Of a stretch of DNA of 53,516 nt, positions 24,070 to 32,334 are shown one piece after another; position 1 is the stretch's first letter, and every line of letters starts with the position of its first letter. A program made the translations under genes and the position numbers. The notes beneath the pieces were generated by a model. The model worked only from the letters and a program-made list of their open reading frames with translations, did no database searches and was not told the origin of the DNA. This stretch comes from CAZWHE01 sp964633825 (GTDB lineage: Bacteria; Planctomycetota; B15-G4; CAYZWU01). The stretch covers positions 1-53,516 of the forward strand of contig CAZWHE010000006.1 in the NCBI GenBank assembly GCA_964633825.1. The letters run 5' to 3'.

Positions 24070-26112
24070 TTAATGAACACGCATACCCGGCTCGGCCCCT
24101 TCATCTGCGGAAAGGACGAAAATATCCTTTTCTCCCGGACCGGCGGCCAGAATCATCCCTTCCGAGAGGCCGAACTTCATCTTTCGCGGCTTGAGATTGG
24201 CCGCGACCACAACAAGGCGTCCCGCCAGATCTTCCGGCCTGTATGCCGTGCGGATGCCGGCAATGACGGTGCGCTCCGCGCCTCCGATATCGACCTTGAC
24301 GCTGATCAAGCGGTCGGCGCCCTCCACGACGGCTGCTTCCAGAACCCGGCCCACTCTGAGATCCAATTTCATGAAATCCTCGAAGGAACATTCCGGGGCA
24401 AGCGGCTCTTCTTCGAGAGGGGAGGGCTTCCCGGATGACGCGCCATCCGCGGATCCGGAGCCATCCGCGGATCCGGAGCCATCCGCGGCGTCTTTGATAT
24501 CGTCGATCATGGCCTTGACCTTCTTTCTGTCCACGCGCTGGACGAGGTGGCTGAATTCTCCGATCTCGGTCCCTTCCAATACACGGTCTATATCACTCCA
24601 TCCGAGCTCACCGGTCCCGAGAAGTTTCTCCACTTTCTCGGAAAGCACGGGCAGGATCGGCTTGAGATAAATCGAAAGAATCATTGTGGCGTTGAGAGCG
24701 AAAGTCATGACATCTCTGGCCGCTTCCGGGTCCTCTTTCACAAGGACCCAGGGCTTCCAGCCGTCGATCTTCCTGTTGACTTCATCGGCGAGGGCGCAGA
24801 TTTCGCGCGTCACCTTGGAATACTCGCGCCCTTCGAAGCATTGAGCGATTTTATCCGACGCTTCCCGAAGCGTGTTGAGAACCTTTTTCCCTTCTTCGGA
24901 CAGGCGCCCCAGCTTTCCCCCGAGCTTCTTCTTCAGCATCTGCGCCGAACGGGACGGGATGTTGGCCAGTTTTCCCACGAGGTCGGCGTTCACCCGGGTC
25001 GCGAAGTCTTCGAGATTGAGATCGATATCGGCCGAAACCGCTCCGAATTTACACGCGTAATAGTAGCGCAGATACTGAGGATCGAGGTGTTTCAGATAGG
25101 ACCTGGCGTCGATAAAAGTGCCCCGGCTCTTCGACATCTTGAGGCCGTTCACCGTGAGAAAGCCGTGCACGTGAATCTTCGGAAGCTTGTATCCCGCCCC
25201 CGCAAGCATGGCGGGCCAGTAGATTCCGTGATGGTAGCTGATGTCCTTGCCGATGAAGTGGTGAATCTCCACGTCGCCGGCGAGCCATTCGGCAAGGGTC
25301 GTTCCCTGCGCGTCACACCACTTTGACAGAGAGGCGTAGTACCCGATCGGAGCGTCCCACCAGACATAGAAATAGAGCCCCTCACGGCCGGGCACCTCGA
25401 ATCCGAAGTAAGGCGCGTCCCGAGTGAAATCCCAGTTCCGCAGCCCCGGCTCGAGCCACTTGGATCGGAGCTCGCGGGCGATCTCGGGGTTGATGCTTCC
25501 GTCGAGCCACTTGTCGAGGAGATCGCTGAAATCAGAGAGCTTGAAAAAGGCGTGCTGTGATTTTTTGATGACCGGGGTCCCGCCGCAGAGAGCGCAGCGC
25601 GGGTCTTTCAGCTCGGTCTGGGAATAAGGTGCGTTGCAGATCTCGCACTGGTCGCCGTACTGTTCTTCGACGCCGCACTTCGGACAGGTGCCCCGGATCA
25701 GCCGGTCGGGAAGGAACATGCCGTCCTGCTCGCAGAAGGGCAGCTCCACATCATCGAAAGTGATGTGATCGCTTTGCAGGTTTTTTTCGAAGATCTCCGT
25801 TGTGAGCGCGCGGTTTTCTTCGCTGTGCGTTGTGTGGTAGGAGTCGAACAAGATTTGGAAACCTTCGAAGTCCCGCACGTGCTCTCTGCGGCATCTCTGA
25901 ACGAGCTCTTCGACGGGACAATCCTGTTTCCGCGCAGCCACCATCATGGGCGTGCCGTGGGCGTCGTCCCCGCAGCAGTGGATGCATTCATTACCGCGAA
26001 GCTTTTGAAACCTGATCCATATATCCGTCAAAAGATGCCCCACCAGGTGGCCGAGATGAATCGGCCCGTTGGCATAAGGCAAGCCGTAAGTTACGAACAG
26101 TCTGCGCCGCAT
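24070..26112 (-). CDS. metG: Methionyl-tRNA synthetase with C-terminal tRNA-binding domain
   Basis: The 680-residue class I synthetase has the HIGH motif as PIHLGHL (about 17-23) and KMSKS at about 325-329 (GLKMSKSRGTF). Two CxxC-type zinc knuckles (Cys143/146/156/159 and 173/176) lie in the connective peptide. An anticodon-binding helical domain follows. Joined by a Ser/Gly/Ala linker is a C-terminal EMAPII-like OB-fold (about 575-680; FMKLDLRVGRVLEA, VVAANLKPRKMKFGLSEGM) that aids dimerisation and tRNA binding. It charges tRNA-Met in the cytoplasm. It has its own promoter at 26179-26207. Confidence 0.97.
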   Translation of the reverse strand: MRRRLFVTYGLPYANGPIHLGHLVGHLLTDIWIRFQKLRGNECIHCCGDDAHGTPMMVAARKQDCPVEELVQRCRREHVRDFEGFQILFDSYHTTHSEENRALTTEIFEKNLQSDHITFDDVELPFCEQDGMFLPDRLIRGTCPKCGVEEQYGDQCEICNAPYSQTELKDPRCALCGGTPVIKKSQHAFFKLSDFSDLLDKWLDGSINPEIARELRSKWLEPGLRNWDFTRDAPYFGFEVPGREGLYFYVWWDAPIGYYASLSKWCDAQGTTLAEWLAGDVEIHHFIGKDISYHHGIYWPAMLAGAGYKLPKIHVHGFLTVNGLKMSKSRGTFIDARSYLKHLDPQYLRYYYACKFGAVSADIDLNLEDFATRVNADLVGKLANIPSRSAQMLKKKLGGKLGRLSEEGKKVLNTLREASDKIAQCFEGREYSKVTREICALADEVNRKIDGWKPWVLVKEDPEAARDVMTFALNATMILSIYLKPILPVLSEKVEKLLGTGELGWSDIDRVLEGTEIGEFSHLVQRVDRKKVKAMIDDIKDAADGSGSADGSGSADGASSGKPSPLEEEPLAPECSFEDFMKLDLRVGRVLEAAVVEGADRLISVKVDIGGAERTVIAGIRTAYRPEDLAGRLVVVAANLKPRKMKFGLSEGMILAAGPGEKDIFVLSADEGAEPGMRVH
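24442..24488 (-). repeat. metG: 18-bp tandem repeat, 2.6 copies, in metG linker
   Basis: The unit GCCATCCGCGGATCCGGA occurs twice and is followed by 11 bp of a third copy. On the minus strand it encodes the low-complexity linker DGSGSADGSGSADG between the anticodon-binding and tRNA-binding domains of MetG. Each unit contains the palindrome ATCCGCGGAT. Confidence 0.95.
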
Positions 26113-26178
26113 CTATTCCTCCCTGAACGGGTCGGTTTACCGTCAAAGGATATTAATCACCTTGAAAATGCAGGTGAT

Positions 26179-26207
26179 ATCATAATCGCTGTCATACTTC
26201 CGGGCAA
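26179..26207 (-). promoter_or_regulatory. metG: Sigma70-type promoter for metG
   Basis: On the minus strand TTGCCC (26207-26202) and TATGAT (26184-26179) are 17 bp apart. The predicted transcript starts near 26172. It immediately contains a small hairpin (ATCACC/GGTGAT arms) before the metG ATG at 26112. Confidence 0.5.
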
Positions 26208-26222
26208 AGGTCTAACCCGGTT

Positions 26223-26290
26223 ATTTCGGTTTCTGAACCGGCGATTTCGGTTTCTAAACCGGCGATTTCGGTTTCTGAACCGGCGATTTC
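26223..26290. repeat. 21-bp tandem repeat, 3.2 copies, intergenic
   Basis: Three copies of ATTTCGGTTTCTGAACCGGC plus G (second copy with one change) lie at 26223-26285, followed by ATTTC. Each has a GGTTTCTGAACC dyad. The array ends exactly in the last codon of the alpha/beta hydrolase gene, so it fills its 3' flank on the minus strand, just upstream of the metG promoter. Confidence 0.95.
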
Positions 26291-27197
26291 AATCTCCGGC
26301 AACAAACTCGACCACCCTTTCGATCACTTCCCGATCTTCATGGTCCCAAAATAGATGGTGGTTCGACAGGTCGAACCAGGCGATCTCCTTCTGATCGGAC
26401 GCGATCAAGGCATAGCACTCCTCGACAGCGATCGAGGACGAAGCCATGTCGCCGTGAGATTGGAGGACCAGGACAGGGCACTCGATCCTGCCAAGAACAC
26501 GGGGATCGCCGGCGCGGCGTCCCAGCTCGATGAGTTCGCTGACCGACCTGGTGGGGAAAACGCGGTAACAGAAGATTTTGTCCTCCACACCCTCCTTGTT
26601 GACGCGCTTGAAGCTGCCGGGCTTCATCACGTAGGGGAATATGGGGCTCAACAGGTCATTCCATGTCTTGGGAGAGAGGACGTAATACCACTTGTAGGTC
26701 ACGGAAAAGTATGGAGCCGCGAGCACGAGCCGGTCTACAGGCTCTTCCGAAGCGAGGAGAACGGCCAGCGCTCCGCCCATGGAAAAACCCGCCACGGCAA
26801 CACGCGGATATTTTTCTTTCAGATCGAGGAATTCCCTTCTCACCGCATCGATCTGATCGTCCGCGCTCAGCTCGGCCAGGTCGAGGGGCGTCGTGCCGTG
26901 TCCCGGCAGAAGCATCGCCCTCACTGCAACGCCTTTTTCGTGGAGGCGCTCGCCCAGATCGTGGAAATCGACGGGCGACCCGATCCATCCATGCACGAGA
27001 AGGACCGCCCTATCGCCAGGGCCCTCGAAAAAGAACGGCTCCGTTCCGCGGACGATTCCCGTAACCGGATCGCGGTCCGCTCTCAGGTCCTCTTTCTTCA
27101 GAGCGCTCCGGGCCGAACAGGAATAACAGAACCCGGCCACGAGCAGGAGCAGAGAGGCGGCGGCGAGAAAGAGCAGGCTTTTTCCGACACGCTTCAC
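26289..27197 (-). CDS. Membrane-anchored alpha/beta hydrolase (carboxylesterase/monoacylglycerol-lipase-like)
   Basis: The start is set at GTG 27197, which overlaps the stop of the glycosyltransferase gene (GTGA) and has AAAGGAG 9 nt upstream. The product has 302 residues. The N-terminal hydrophobic segment SLLFLAAASLLLLVAGFC is a membrane anchor or possible lipobox. The hydrolase core shows VLLVHGWIGSP (oxyanion region), the nucleophile elbow VAGFSMGGALA (Ser), Asp in LQSHGDMASS and His in SNHHLFWDHE. It resembles the Est30-type carboxylesterases. It might act on acylated envelope glycolipids, judged only from neighbouring flippase and glycosyltransferase genes. Confidence 0.83.
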   Translation of the reverse strand: MKRVGKSLLFLAAASLLLLVAGFCYSCSARSALKKEDLRADRDPVTGIVRGTEPFFFEGPGDRAVLLVHGWIGSPVDFHDLGERLHEKGVAVRAMLLPGHGTTPLDLAELSADDQIDAVRREFLDLKEKYPRVAVAGFSMGGALAVLLASEEPVDRLVLAAPYFSVTYKWYYVLSPKTWNDLLSPIFPYVMKPGSFKRVNKEGVEDKIFCYRVFPTRSVSELIELGRRAGDPRVLGRIECPVLVLQSHGDMASSSIAVEECYALIASDQKEIAWFDLSNHHLFWDHEDREVIERVVEFVAGD

Positions 27198-28366
27198 GAC
27201 AATGTCTCCTTTTTCAGAGAACGAAATATCTCCAGAGTGGCCGCGGCGGTCTTTTCCCACGTGAACATCCCGGCCCTTTTCAGGCCGCGGCAAGATAGCC
27301 CTTTCCGGAGAGAGCCGTTGCGGGCGATCCGGTCCATCGCTCCTGCAAGAGCCGAAGGGTCTTCGGGATCCACGAGGAGAGCCGCTTCGCTTCCCGTAAT
27401 CTCAGGCATGGAAGAACGATTGGACGTGATCACGGGACATCCGAAGGAGAGCGCTTCGGCAACGGGAAGCCCGAAACCTTCACAGAGAGAAGGATAAACC
27501 AGGGCAAGGGCGCTTCGGTATAGGGCGGCCAATTCGCGATCATCCAGATCTGTGAGGAGGCGAACCCGGTCCCGCACATGCGAGTCGTCGAGCTTCTTCA
27601 GAAAAGGCCGATAGAGCCAACCCCGCTTCCCGCCGATGACAAGCCTTGTATCCGGAAATGACGGTGCGATCGACTCGAAAGCTCTGAGCAGGCGTTCGTG
27701 GTTCTTGCGCGGCTCGAGGGTTCCTATGGAAAGAAAAAAGGGCGCTCCGGTCGCGATTTCGCTGTCCGCAGCGGCGATTTCGCTGTCCGCAGCGGCGATT
27801 TCGCTGTCCGCAGCAACGGCAGGATATCTCCGGACCAGATGATCACCGCCGAGCGGGACCATGTGAACCCTGTCCCGGCACGACGGGAAGCGGCGTTCGA
27901 GAGCAAGAACGGTTGCACGCGAAGGGACAATAACGGCCGCTGCATCCTCCAGCTTGCGGCGCATTCTTTTCCATACACTCCGGCCGAACCCGGATTCGTG
28001 CCACTTCTCCGACTCGAGAAAAGTGAGATCATAGACCACGACACAGCAGGGGGTTCTCTTCAGCGGCGGGTAAACAAGATCGGTGTAGAGAAAGAGGTCG
28101 AGCCGGCCCGTGAAATCCTCAACACCCATCGCACCAAAGCGGCCCAAGAGATCGAGGAGCCGGCCGGGGAAACGCTTTCTCACGAGAACGACCTTTTCAG
28201 ACGGGAGCGGGTGGAAGCCTTCTCCTTCGGCCAGAGACACGCCGAAGAGACACAGCGACTCTTCCCCTGCGAGAAGGGGCGTCATGGCGGCCGTGATCTC
28301 TCGAACGTAACGGCCGATTCCCGTGCCGCCGAGAAGCGCCGGTCTGTAGTCAATTCCGATCTTCAT
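27194..28366 (-). CDS. GT4-family glycosyltransferase
   Basis: The 390-residue GT-B enzyme opens with KIGIDYRPALLGGTGIGRYVREI. Its C-terminal nucleotide-sugar domain includes FFLSIGTLEPRKNHERLLRA and the EX7E-type motif YPSLCEGFGLPVAEALSFG (two Glu residues 8 apart). These are mannosyltransferase-like GT4 features. A triple ADSEIAA insertion lies in the interdomain linker. It overlaps the flippase gene by 17 bp upstream and the hydrolase gene downstream (GTGA), giving a tight operon that probably builds and exports a surface glycan. Confidence 0.9.
   Translation of the reverse strand: MKIGIDYRPALLGGTGIGRYVREITAAMTPLLAGEESLCLFGVSLAEGEGFHPLPSEKVVLVRKRFPGRLLDLLGRFGAMGVEDFTGRLDLFLYTDLVYPPLKRTPCCVVVYDLTFLESEKWHESGFGRSVWKRMRRKLEDAAAVIVPSRATVLALERRFPSCRDRVHMVPLGGDHLVRRYPAVAADSEIAAADSEIAAADSEIATGAPFFLSIGTLEPRKNHERLLRAFESIAPSFPDTRLVIGGKRGWLYRPFLKKLDDSHVRDRVRLLTDLDDRELAALYRSALALVYPSLCEGFGLPVAEALSFGCPVITSNRSSMPEITGSEAALLVDPEDPSALAGAMDRIARNGSLRKGLSCRGLKRAGMFTWEKTAAATLEIFRSLKKETLS
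27753..27815 (-). repeat. 21-bp tandem repeat, three copies, in glycosyltransferase linker
   Basis: Three consecutive copies of GCGATTTCGCTGTCCGCAGC plus G (last base A in the third) encode the heptapeptide ADSEIAA three times on the minus strand. They lie between the two Rossmann domains of the GT4 enzyme, where an insertion is tolerated. Confidence 0.96.
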
Positions 28367-29762
28367 CGTTCAAGTCGAAAGGTAAAAGCTTGAGCACAAA
28401 GAGGCAAATCAGAAACAGCGCCGCCAGGACGGAGAGCGTCGCGAGCACGGGCGCTCCGCGGAGCGTATATGATGCAAGGCCGATCACGGCCGTGACGGGA
28501 AGGATTTTCAAAAAATCGGGCTCGATCATCGAAAAACCGGTGAGGCGCTTCACGCTCACAGCCGCGGCGGCGAGCACGAAAGCCTCGGTGATCACCGTCG
28601 CCCAGGCCGCCCCTTCGATGGAATAGGGCGGGATGAGAAGGAGATTGAGAACAACATTGATGAGGAGTCCGGCCAGGGAGATCCACGCGAATGTCTTCTG
28701 CCGTCCCGCCGCGATCAATGCCGAAACATGGGGATATGTCAGGAAAACAAGCGCGACCGCGGCGGCAAGAACAGCGAGACAGCTCGCCGAGCGGGCATAG
28801 GTCTCGGGATAGATCAGAACGAGCACGGGCCGCGCGAGAACGGCCAATCCCACGGCGATCGGCACGCCCGCAACGCCCATGTAGAGAAGGGCTCGGAGAA
28901 AGATACGGCGGAAACGCCGTCGATCGAGGCCGGCGATCCGCGAAAAAACGGGAAGAAGAACCTGGTTGAACAGAACGGGAATCATGATGGCAAAAACGAG
29001 AAGCCGGTAAGCGGCGTTGTAAAGCCCGACGGCTTCCTCGCCCTGAAGCGGCCGGAGCAGGATCGTATCGACATAAAAATAGCCTATCGAGGTGAGAGCC
29101 GATATTCCGAGAGGAAAAGCCTTTCTGAACAAGGACGCCGTTTCGCCCCTCTCCCCGGCAATGAAAGGGGGGATTCGTTTTCGCCCCACGAGGAAGGACA
29201 CCGTGTTGGAAATCGCGATTCCGGCGCCAAAGGCGACGAGATAGAGGAAGGGCTCGGAGTGTCCGCCCAGGGCGAAAACCAGCGCGAGAACGAAGAAGAG
29301 CGTGTGGCCGATCGCCGTGGCCAGCCACATCGTTGAAAACTCCATGCGCACATGGAAAACAACATTAAAACCGCCGAGGGTATGAAACAGTATGTGAAGC
29401 GACGCGCCGGCCGCCAGGAGGCGTTCTTCCCGCCCGCTTTCGAAGAGGCATATAACGGCGAGCACAGCGGCGAAGCAGAGAACGCTGATCATCAACCTGA
29501 GCAGCGTCAGGGAGTAGAGAAGAGAACCGAGGCGGCCTGGCTCCTTCGACCCCTCACGGACGGCGATGGTGTTGGAACCGAAATCGACGATGACGCTTGC
29601 GATCGCAAAGACCGTGTTGTAGAAGGCAAAGAGCCCGAAACCCTCCTCTGTCAGAACGCGCGGAAGAAAGAGGGCGACAACGACGAAGGTCAGGAGGCCC
29701 GTGTAGATTTTTCCTGCAAAAGAAACGGTGACATTTTTGAGAACAGTCGCGTTAAGTGTCAT
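28350..29762 (-). CDS. Polysaccharide/oligosaccharide flippase (Wzx/MOP superfamily)
   Basis: The 470-residue protein has about 12-14 hydrophobic helices over its whole length. It begins with VLKNVTVSFAGKIYTGLLTFVV and EEGFGLFAFYNTVF, typical of the N-terminus of RfbX/Wzx-type flippases. It then has long paired helices (YFYVDTILLRPLQGEEAVGLYNAAYR) seen in the polysaccharide biosynthesis branch. It should move lipid-linked oligosaccharides across the inner membrane. It is the first gene of the glycan operon on the minus strand and is divergent from the parvulin lipoprotein gene, with only 21 bp between start codons. Confidence 0.88.
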   Translation of the reverse strand: MTLNATVLKNVTVSFAGKIYTGLLTFVVVALFLPRVLTEEGFGLFAFYNTVFAIASVIVDFGSNTIAVREGSKEPGRLGSLLYSLTLLRLMISVLCFAAVLAVICLFESGREERLLAAGASLHILFHTLGGFNVVFHVRMEFSTMWLATAIGHTLFFVLALVFALGGHSEPFLYLVAFGAGIAISNTVSFLVGRKRIPPFIAGERGETASLFRKAFPLGISALTSIGYFYVDTILLRPLQGEEAVGLYNAAYRLLVFAIMIPVLFNQVLLPVFSRIAGLDRRRFRRIFLRALLYMGVAGVPIAVGLAVLARPVLVLIYPETYARSASCLAVLAAAVALVFLTYPHVSALIAAGRQKTFAWISLAGLLINVVLNLLLIPPYSIEGAAWATVITEAFVLAAAAVSVKRLTGFSMIEPDFLKILPVTAVIGLASYTLRGAPVLATLSVLAALFLICLFVLKLLPFDLNDEDRN

Positions 29763-29783
29763 GCCTTGCTAAAATACCCGTTC

Positions 29784-30506
29784 ATGTATACAAACAAAAG
29801 ACCGAACCCCGTCTCCGCTGCCGTGACAGTCCTCCTTGTCTCATTGCTCAACGGATGCCCGGACAAGACGGCGCCTCCGGGCCCCGCCATCATTCGCGTC
29901 AACGGCGAGCCCATTACCCTTGAAGAATTCGAAAAAGAGCTCGAATTCGAGCTCACCCACCGCATGATCGCCGAGGAAGAGAGCGAATTCGAGCCGGTCA
30001 CTCAAGAAGAGATCAAAACCGAAATCATTCACAAGAAGCTCATTCCCCTCGCAGCGGTCAGGAGCAGGTACAGGGACAAGATCCCGGACCTTCTCGACAA
30101 AGCGAAAGAGATCCGGGACATGATCAAGGAAGACCGCTCCAACTTCGCCGCGCTCTCCGAGAGGTTTTCCACGCCGTCGGTAGCGGCCAACCGGGGACGC
30201 CTCGGACCCATCGGAAGGGGATCGGGCCTCCCCTGCCCTCTTCTGCGGACCGCTTTTTCCATGGGGGCGGGCGATCTCTCCGAGCCCTTTCTCTCTCCCG
30301 TGGGCTGCCATGTCCTCTGGGTCAGAAACAGTGTCAAAGGAGCCCTGCCGTGCCAGGACAGGGTGGATGCGGCCCACATCCTCCTCGCCTGGGAAGACAA
30401 CGACAGATTCCTGCAGGACACGCTCCCCAAGCTTGTGTCCGAGGCTCGCATCGAAATCGTCGATCCCGCCTTCGAGAAGCTCGTTCGAGGGGGAGCAACG
30501 AAATAA
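29784..30506 (+). CDS. Parvulin-type (PpiC/SurA-like) peptidyl-prolyl isomerase lipoprotein
   Basis: Starting at ATG 29784 the 240-residue product has a lipobox signal (AAVTVLLVSLLNGC). A SurA-like N-terminal segment follows (AIIRVNGEPITLEEFEKELE). Then comes a rotamase core (NFAALSERFSTPSVAANRGRLGPIGRG, DLSEPFLSPVGCHVLWVRN). The last part, DRVDAAHILLAWED, looks like the first strand of a second PpiC unit that is not completed. It would fold or chaperone envelope proteins in the periplasm. No strong ribosome binding site is seen before 29784. Confidence 0.82.
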   Translation: MYTNKRPNPVSAAVTVLLVSLLNGCPDKTAPPGPAIIRVNGEPITLEEFEKELEFELTHRMIAEEESEFEPVTQEEIKTEIIHKKLIPLAAVRSRYRDKIPDLLDKAKEIRDMIKEDRSNFAALSERFSTPSVAANRGRLGPIGRGSGLPCPLLRTAFSMGAGDLSEPFLSPVGCHVLWVRNSVKGALPCQDRVDAAHILLAWEDNDRFLQDTLPKLVSEARIEIVDPAFEKLVRGGATK

Positions 30507-30537
30507 GAGATCGCTCATTTTTCTGCAAGGAGAGCTC

Positions 30538-31014
30538 ATGACTCGAAAGCTCACCCATATCGACAACGCCGGAAAGGCGCGCATGGTGAATGTGGGGCGG
30601 AAAAAAACGACCCTGCGGAAAGCCGTCGCCGGGGCTCGTGTGATCATGAAGAAAAGAACGGTCCGACTGATCAAGGAGAACGCCATCGAGAAAGGCGACG
30701 TTCTCGGCACGGCGCGCATCGCCGGCATCACGGCGGCCAAGAAAGCGCACGAGCTGATTCCGCTCACTCATCCCATCGGGTTGGACCACGCCGACGTGGA
30801 ATTCGAAATCCTCGACAACGGCATCCTTGTCACGGCCACCGCTTCGGTCAAAGCCCGCACCGGCGTCGAAATGGAAGCTCTCACCGCGGCCGCGGCGGCC
30901 GGGCTCACCATTTACGACATGGCCAAATCAGCGGACAGGGGGATGGTCATCACCGACCTCGCCCTGTTATCGAAATCGGGCGGGAAATCGGGCTCCTGGA
31001 GAAGGAGAGGCTGA
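30538..31014 (+). CDS. moaC: Cyclic pyranopterin monophosphate synthase MoaC
   Basis: The 158-residue protein has the MoaC motifs THIDNAGKARMVNVG, IAGITAAKKAHELIPLTHPI and VKARTGVEMEALTA, with the active-site Lys in the DMAKSADRGM region. It acts with MoaA in the first step of molybdenum cofactor synthesis, making cyclic pyranopterin monophosphate. AAGGAG precedes the ATG. It sits 31 bp after the parvulin gene and 1 bp before the MOSC gene. The family-typical IPLCHP is IPLTHP here. No moaA is in the window. Confidence 0.94.
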   Translation: MTRKLTHIDNAGKARMVNVGRKKTTLRKAVAGARVIMKKRTVRLIKENAIEKGDVLGTARIAGITAAKKAHELIPLTHPIGLDHADVEFEILDNGILVTATASVKARTGVEMEALTAAAAAGLTIYDMAKSADRGMVITDLALLSKSGGKSGSWRRRG

Positions 31015-31015
31015 C

Positions 31016-31474
31016 ATGGGGACCATTACTTCCATCAACGTGAGTCCCGGAAGGGGAACAACCAAGGAACCGGTGGATTCGTGCGAACTGGTGGCGGGAC
31101 AGGGCATTCGCGGCGACGGACACGAGGGCTTCGGCCGCCGCCAGGTGAGCCTTCTCCCCCTGGAAGCCGAAAAGGAACAGGCCGCCCTTCTCGAAAAAAA
31201 AGGACTGTCCGGCGGTGAAGTCGAAATCCGTCCCGGCGTCTACGCCGAAAACCTCACCGTCGACGGCGTCGACTTCGAAAACCTCGCGGTCGGCGATGAG
31301 CTCCGCGCCGGCCCTTCGGCTCTGCTCCGCGTCACCCAGATCGGGAAGGAATGCCATTCGGCCTGTGCGATCATGGAAGCGGTCGGGGATTGCATCATGC
31401 CCCGGCTCGGGCTTTTCTGTGAAGTGCTCCGGGGCGGTCCGATAAAGATCGGCGACGACATCGAGAAGTGCTGA
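31016..31474 (+). CDS. MOSC-domain protein
   Basis: The 152-residue protein is essentially one MOSC domain. It starts GTITSINVSPGRGTTKEPVD, has VAGQGIRGDGHEGFGRRQVSLL, then GVYAENLTVDGVDF, and the conserved Cys in IGKECHSACAI. MOSC domains bind the molybdenum cofactor or move its terminal sulfur. The gene follows moaC by a single base and has AAGGAG upstream, so both belong to the molybdenum-cofactor pathway. A stand-alone MOSC next to moaC is a common arrangement in anaerobes. Confidence 0.92.
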   Translation: MGTITSINVSPGRGTTKEPVDSCELVAGQGIRGDGHEGFGRRQVSLLPLEAEKEQAALLEKKGLSGGEVEIRPGVYAENLTVDGVDFENLAVGDELRAGPSALLRVTQIGKECHSACAIMEAVGDCIMPRLGLFCEVLRGGPIKIGDDIEKC

Positions 31475-31542
31475 TGCGCCGGGTGTTTGAAACAGAGGCT
31501 GACGGCAGCCTGCCCGGCGCTGCGCTCCGCATACGACACATA

Positions 31543-31577
31543 AAAAAAACGCCCTGCAGCGATATGCCGCAGAGCGC
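31543..31577 (-). terminator. Rho-independent terminator of tRNA-Asp
   Basis: On the minus strand a GC-rich hairpin (GCGCTCTGCGGC/GCTGCAGGGC arms, ATAT loop) is followed by TTTTTTTT. It lies 11 bp after the CCA end of the tRNA. Confidence 0.85.
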
Positions 31578-31587
31578 TTGATCTTTC

Positions 31588-31665
31588 TGGCGAGGGTGAA
31601 GGGACTCGAACCCTCGGCCTCCAGCGTGACAGGCTGGCGCTCTAAACCAACTGAGCTACACCCCC
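31588..31665 (-). tRNA. tRNA-Asp (anticodon GTC), CCA encoded
   Basis: On the minus strand a full cloverleaf can be drawn. The acceptor stem GGGGGTG/CACCCTC (one G.U) and D-arm GCTC/GAGC are followed by anticodon stem CCAGC/GCTGG with loop CTGTCAC (anticodon GTC). The T-arm GAGGG/CCCTT carries TTCGAGT. The discriminator base is G73, as required for Asp identity, and CCA is genomically encoded. Confidence 0.97.
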
Positions 31666-31757
31666 GCATTCAACCCGTTTATGAGCCGAGCGGATGGAGA
31701 ATTATAAGGTCGAAAAGATTGAATGCAACTCAATTCACCCTTTCCAACCCCTTTTTT

Positions 31758-32147
31758 TCACTTCCTCAGGGTCAGCACGAATCCCTTCTTTTCGGGAAGC
31801 ACGTTGACGTTCTTTCCGGACTTAAGAGCCGCTACAAAATCCTGGATGTCGGGCAGCGACGAGCTCGTGCTGAGCTTGATCATCTTTCCGGTTGAAGCCG
31901 GTCCGGTTCGGACGGCCGATCTCGCGGCATATGAGGTTTTCTTTTTCCTGCCCGGCCTGCCCCGTCTCACGTTCGCCTTTCCGCCGGCTGCCTGCCATCT
32001 TTCAACGGAATTTTTGCTCACGAGAAGCCCGCGGCCTTTTCCTCTCGTTCTGAACGGGAACCTGTCGCGCAGGCGCCACATACAGAGCGTTCCCTTCTTG
32101 ACGCTGATCATGTCAGCGACATCTTGAAGTGTAATCCAGTCAGTCAT
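31758..32147 (-). CDS. Small excisionase/MerR-type helix-turn-helix protein
   Basis: Starting at ATG 32147 (GGAG 7 nt upstream) the product has 129 residues. The first ~55 form a winged helix-turn-helix of the excisionase/HTH_17 type (WITLQDVADMISVKKGTLCMW, then LLVSKNSVERW). A basic linker follows (RRGRPGRKKKTS). The C-terminal ~35 residues (LPDIQDFVAALKSGKNVNVL) may be a dimerisation segment. It should bind DNA, perhaps autoregulating its AT-rich upstream region. It stands alone downstream of tRNA-Asp with no integrase nearby. Confidence 0.75.
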   Translation of the reverse strand: MTDWITLQDVADMISVKKGTLCMWRLRDRFPFRTRGKGRGLLVSKNSVERWQAAGGKANVRRGRPGRKKKTSYAARSAVRTGPASTGKMIKLSTSSSLPDIQDFVAALKSGKNVNVLPEKKGFVLTLRK

Positions 32148-32183
32148 TTTGTTCTCCGTAACTAACAACAATGCAAAAATATA

Positions 32184-32212
32184 CTTATCGCATTATCAGA
32201 AAGATTTAACAA
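32184..32212 (-). promoter_or_regulatory. Possible promoter of the HTH gene
   Basis: On the minus strand TTGTTA (32212-32207) and GATAAG (32189-32184) are spaced by 17 bp in an AT-rich stretch. The gap 32148-32334 is markedly AT-rich compared with its surroundings and holds no other gene that I can see. Confidence 0.3.
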
Positions 32213-32334
32213 AAACACCAGGTTATTTTTTAATAACGTCTATCCATAAATTATCTTGGATATACACATCATATGCGAGGTTAACGGATATGCCTCGAAA
32301 TCACCGATCGGGCATATTTTTACGTCGCGAAAAA

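Noticed and set aside
24004..24104. Longer N-terminus for the GT39 gene (start at 24104)
   Set aside because: It would overlap the end of metG and lacks a ribosome binding site, whereas GTG 24026 has GGAG at a good distance.
26223..26290. CRISPR-like or iteron origin array
   Set aside because: The repeats abut without spacers, and there is no initiator gene nearby. It looks like a slippage-type tandem repeat at a gene end.
29352..29783. N-terminal extension of the parvulin gene into the flippase region
   Set aside because: It lies antisense within the flippase gene. The lipoprotein signal starts at ATG 29784.
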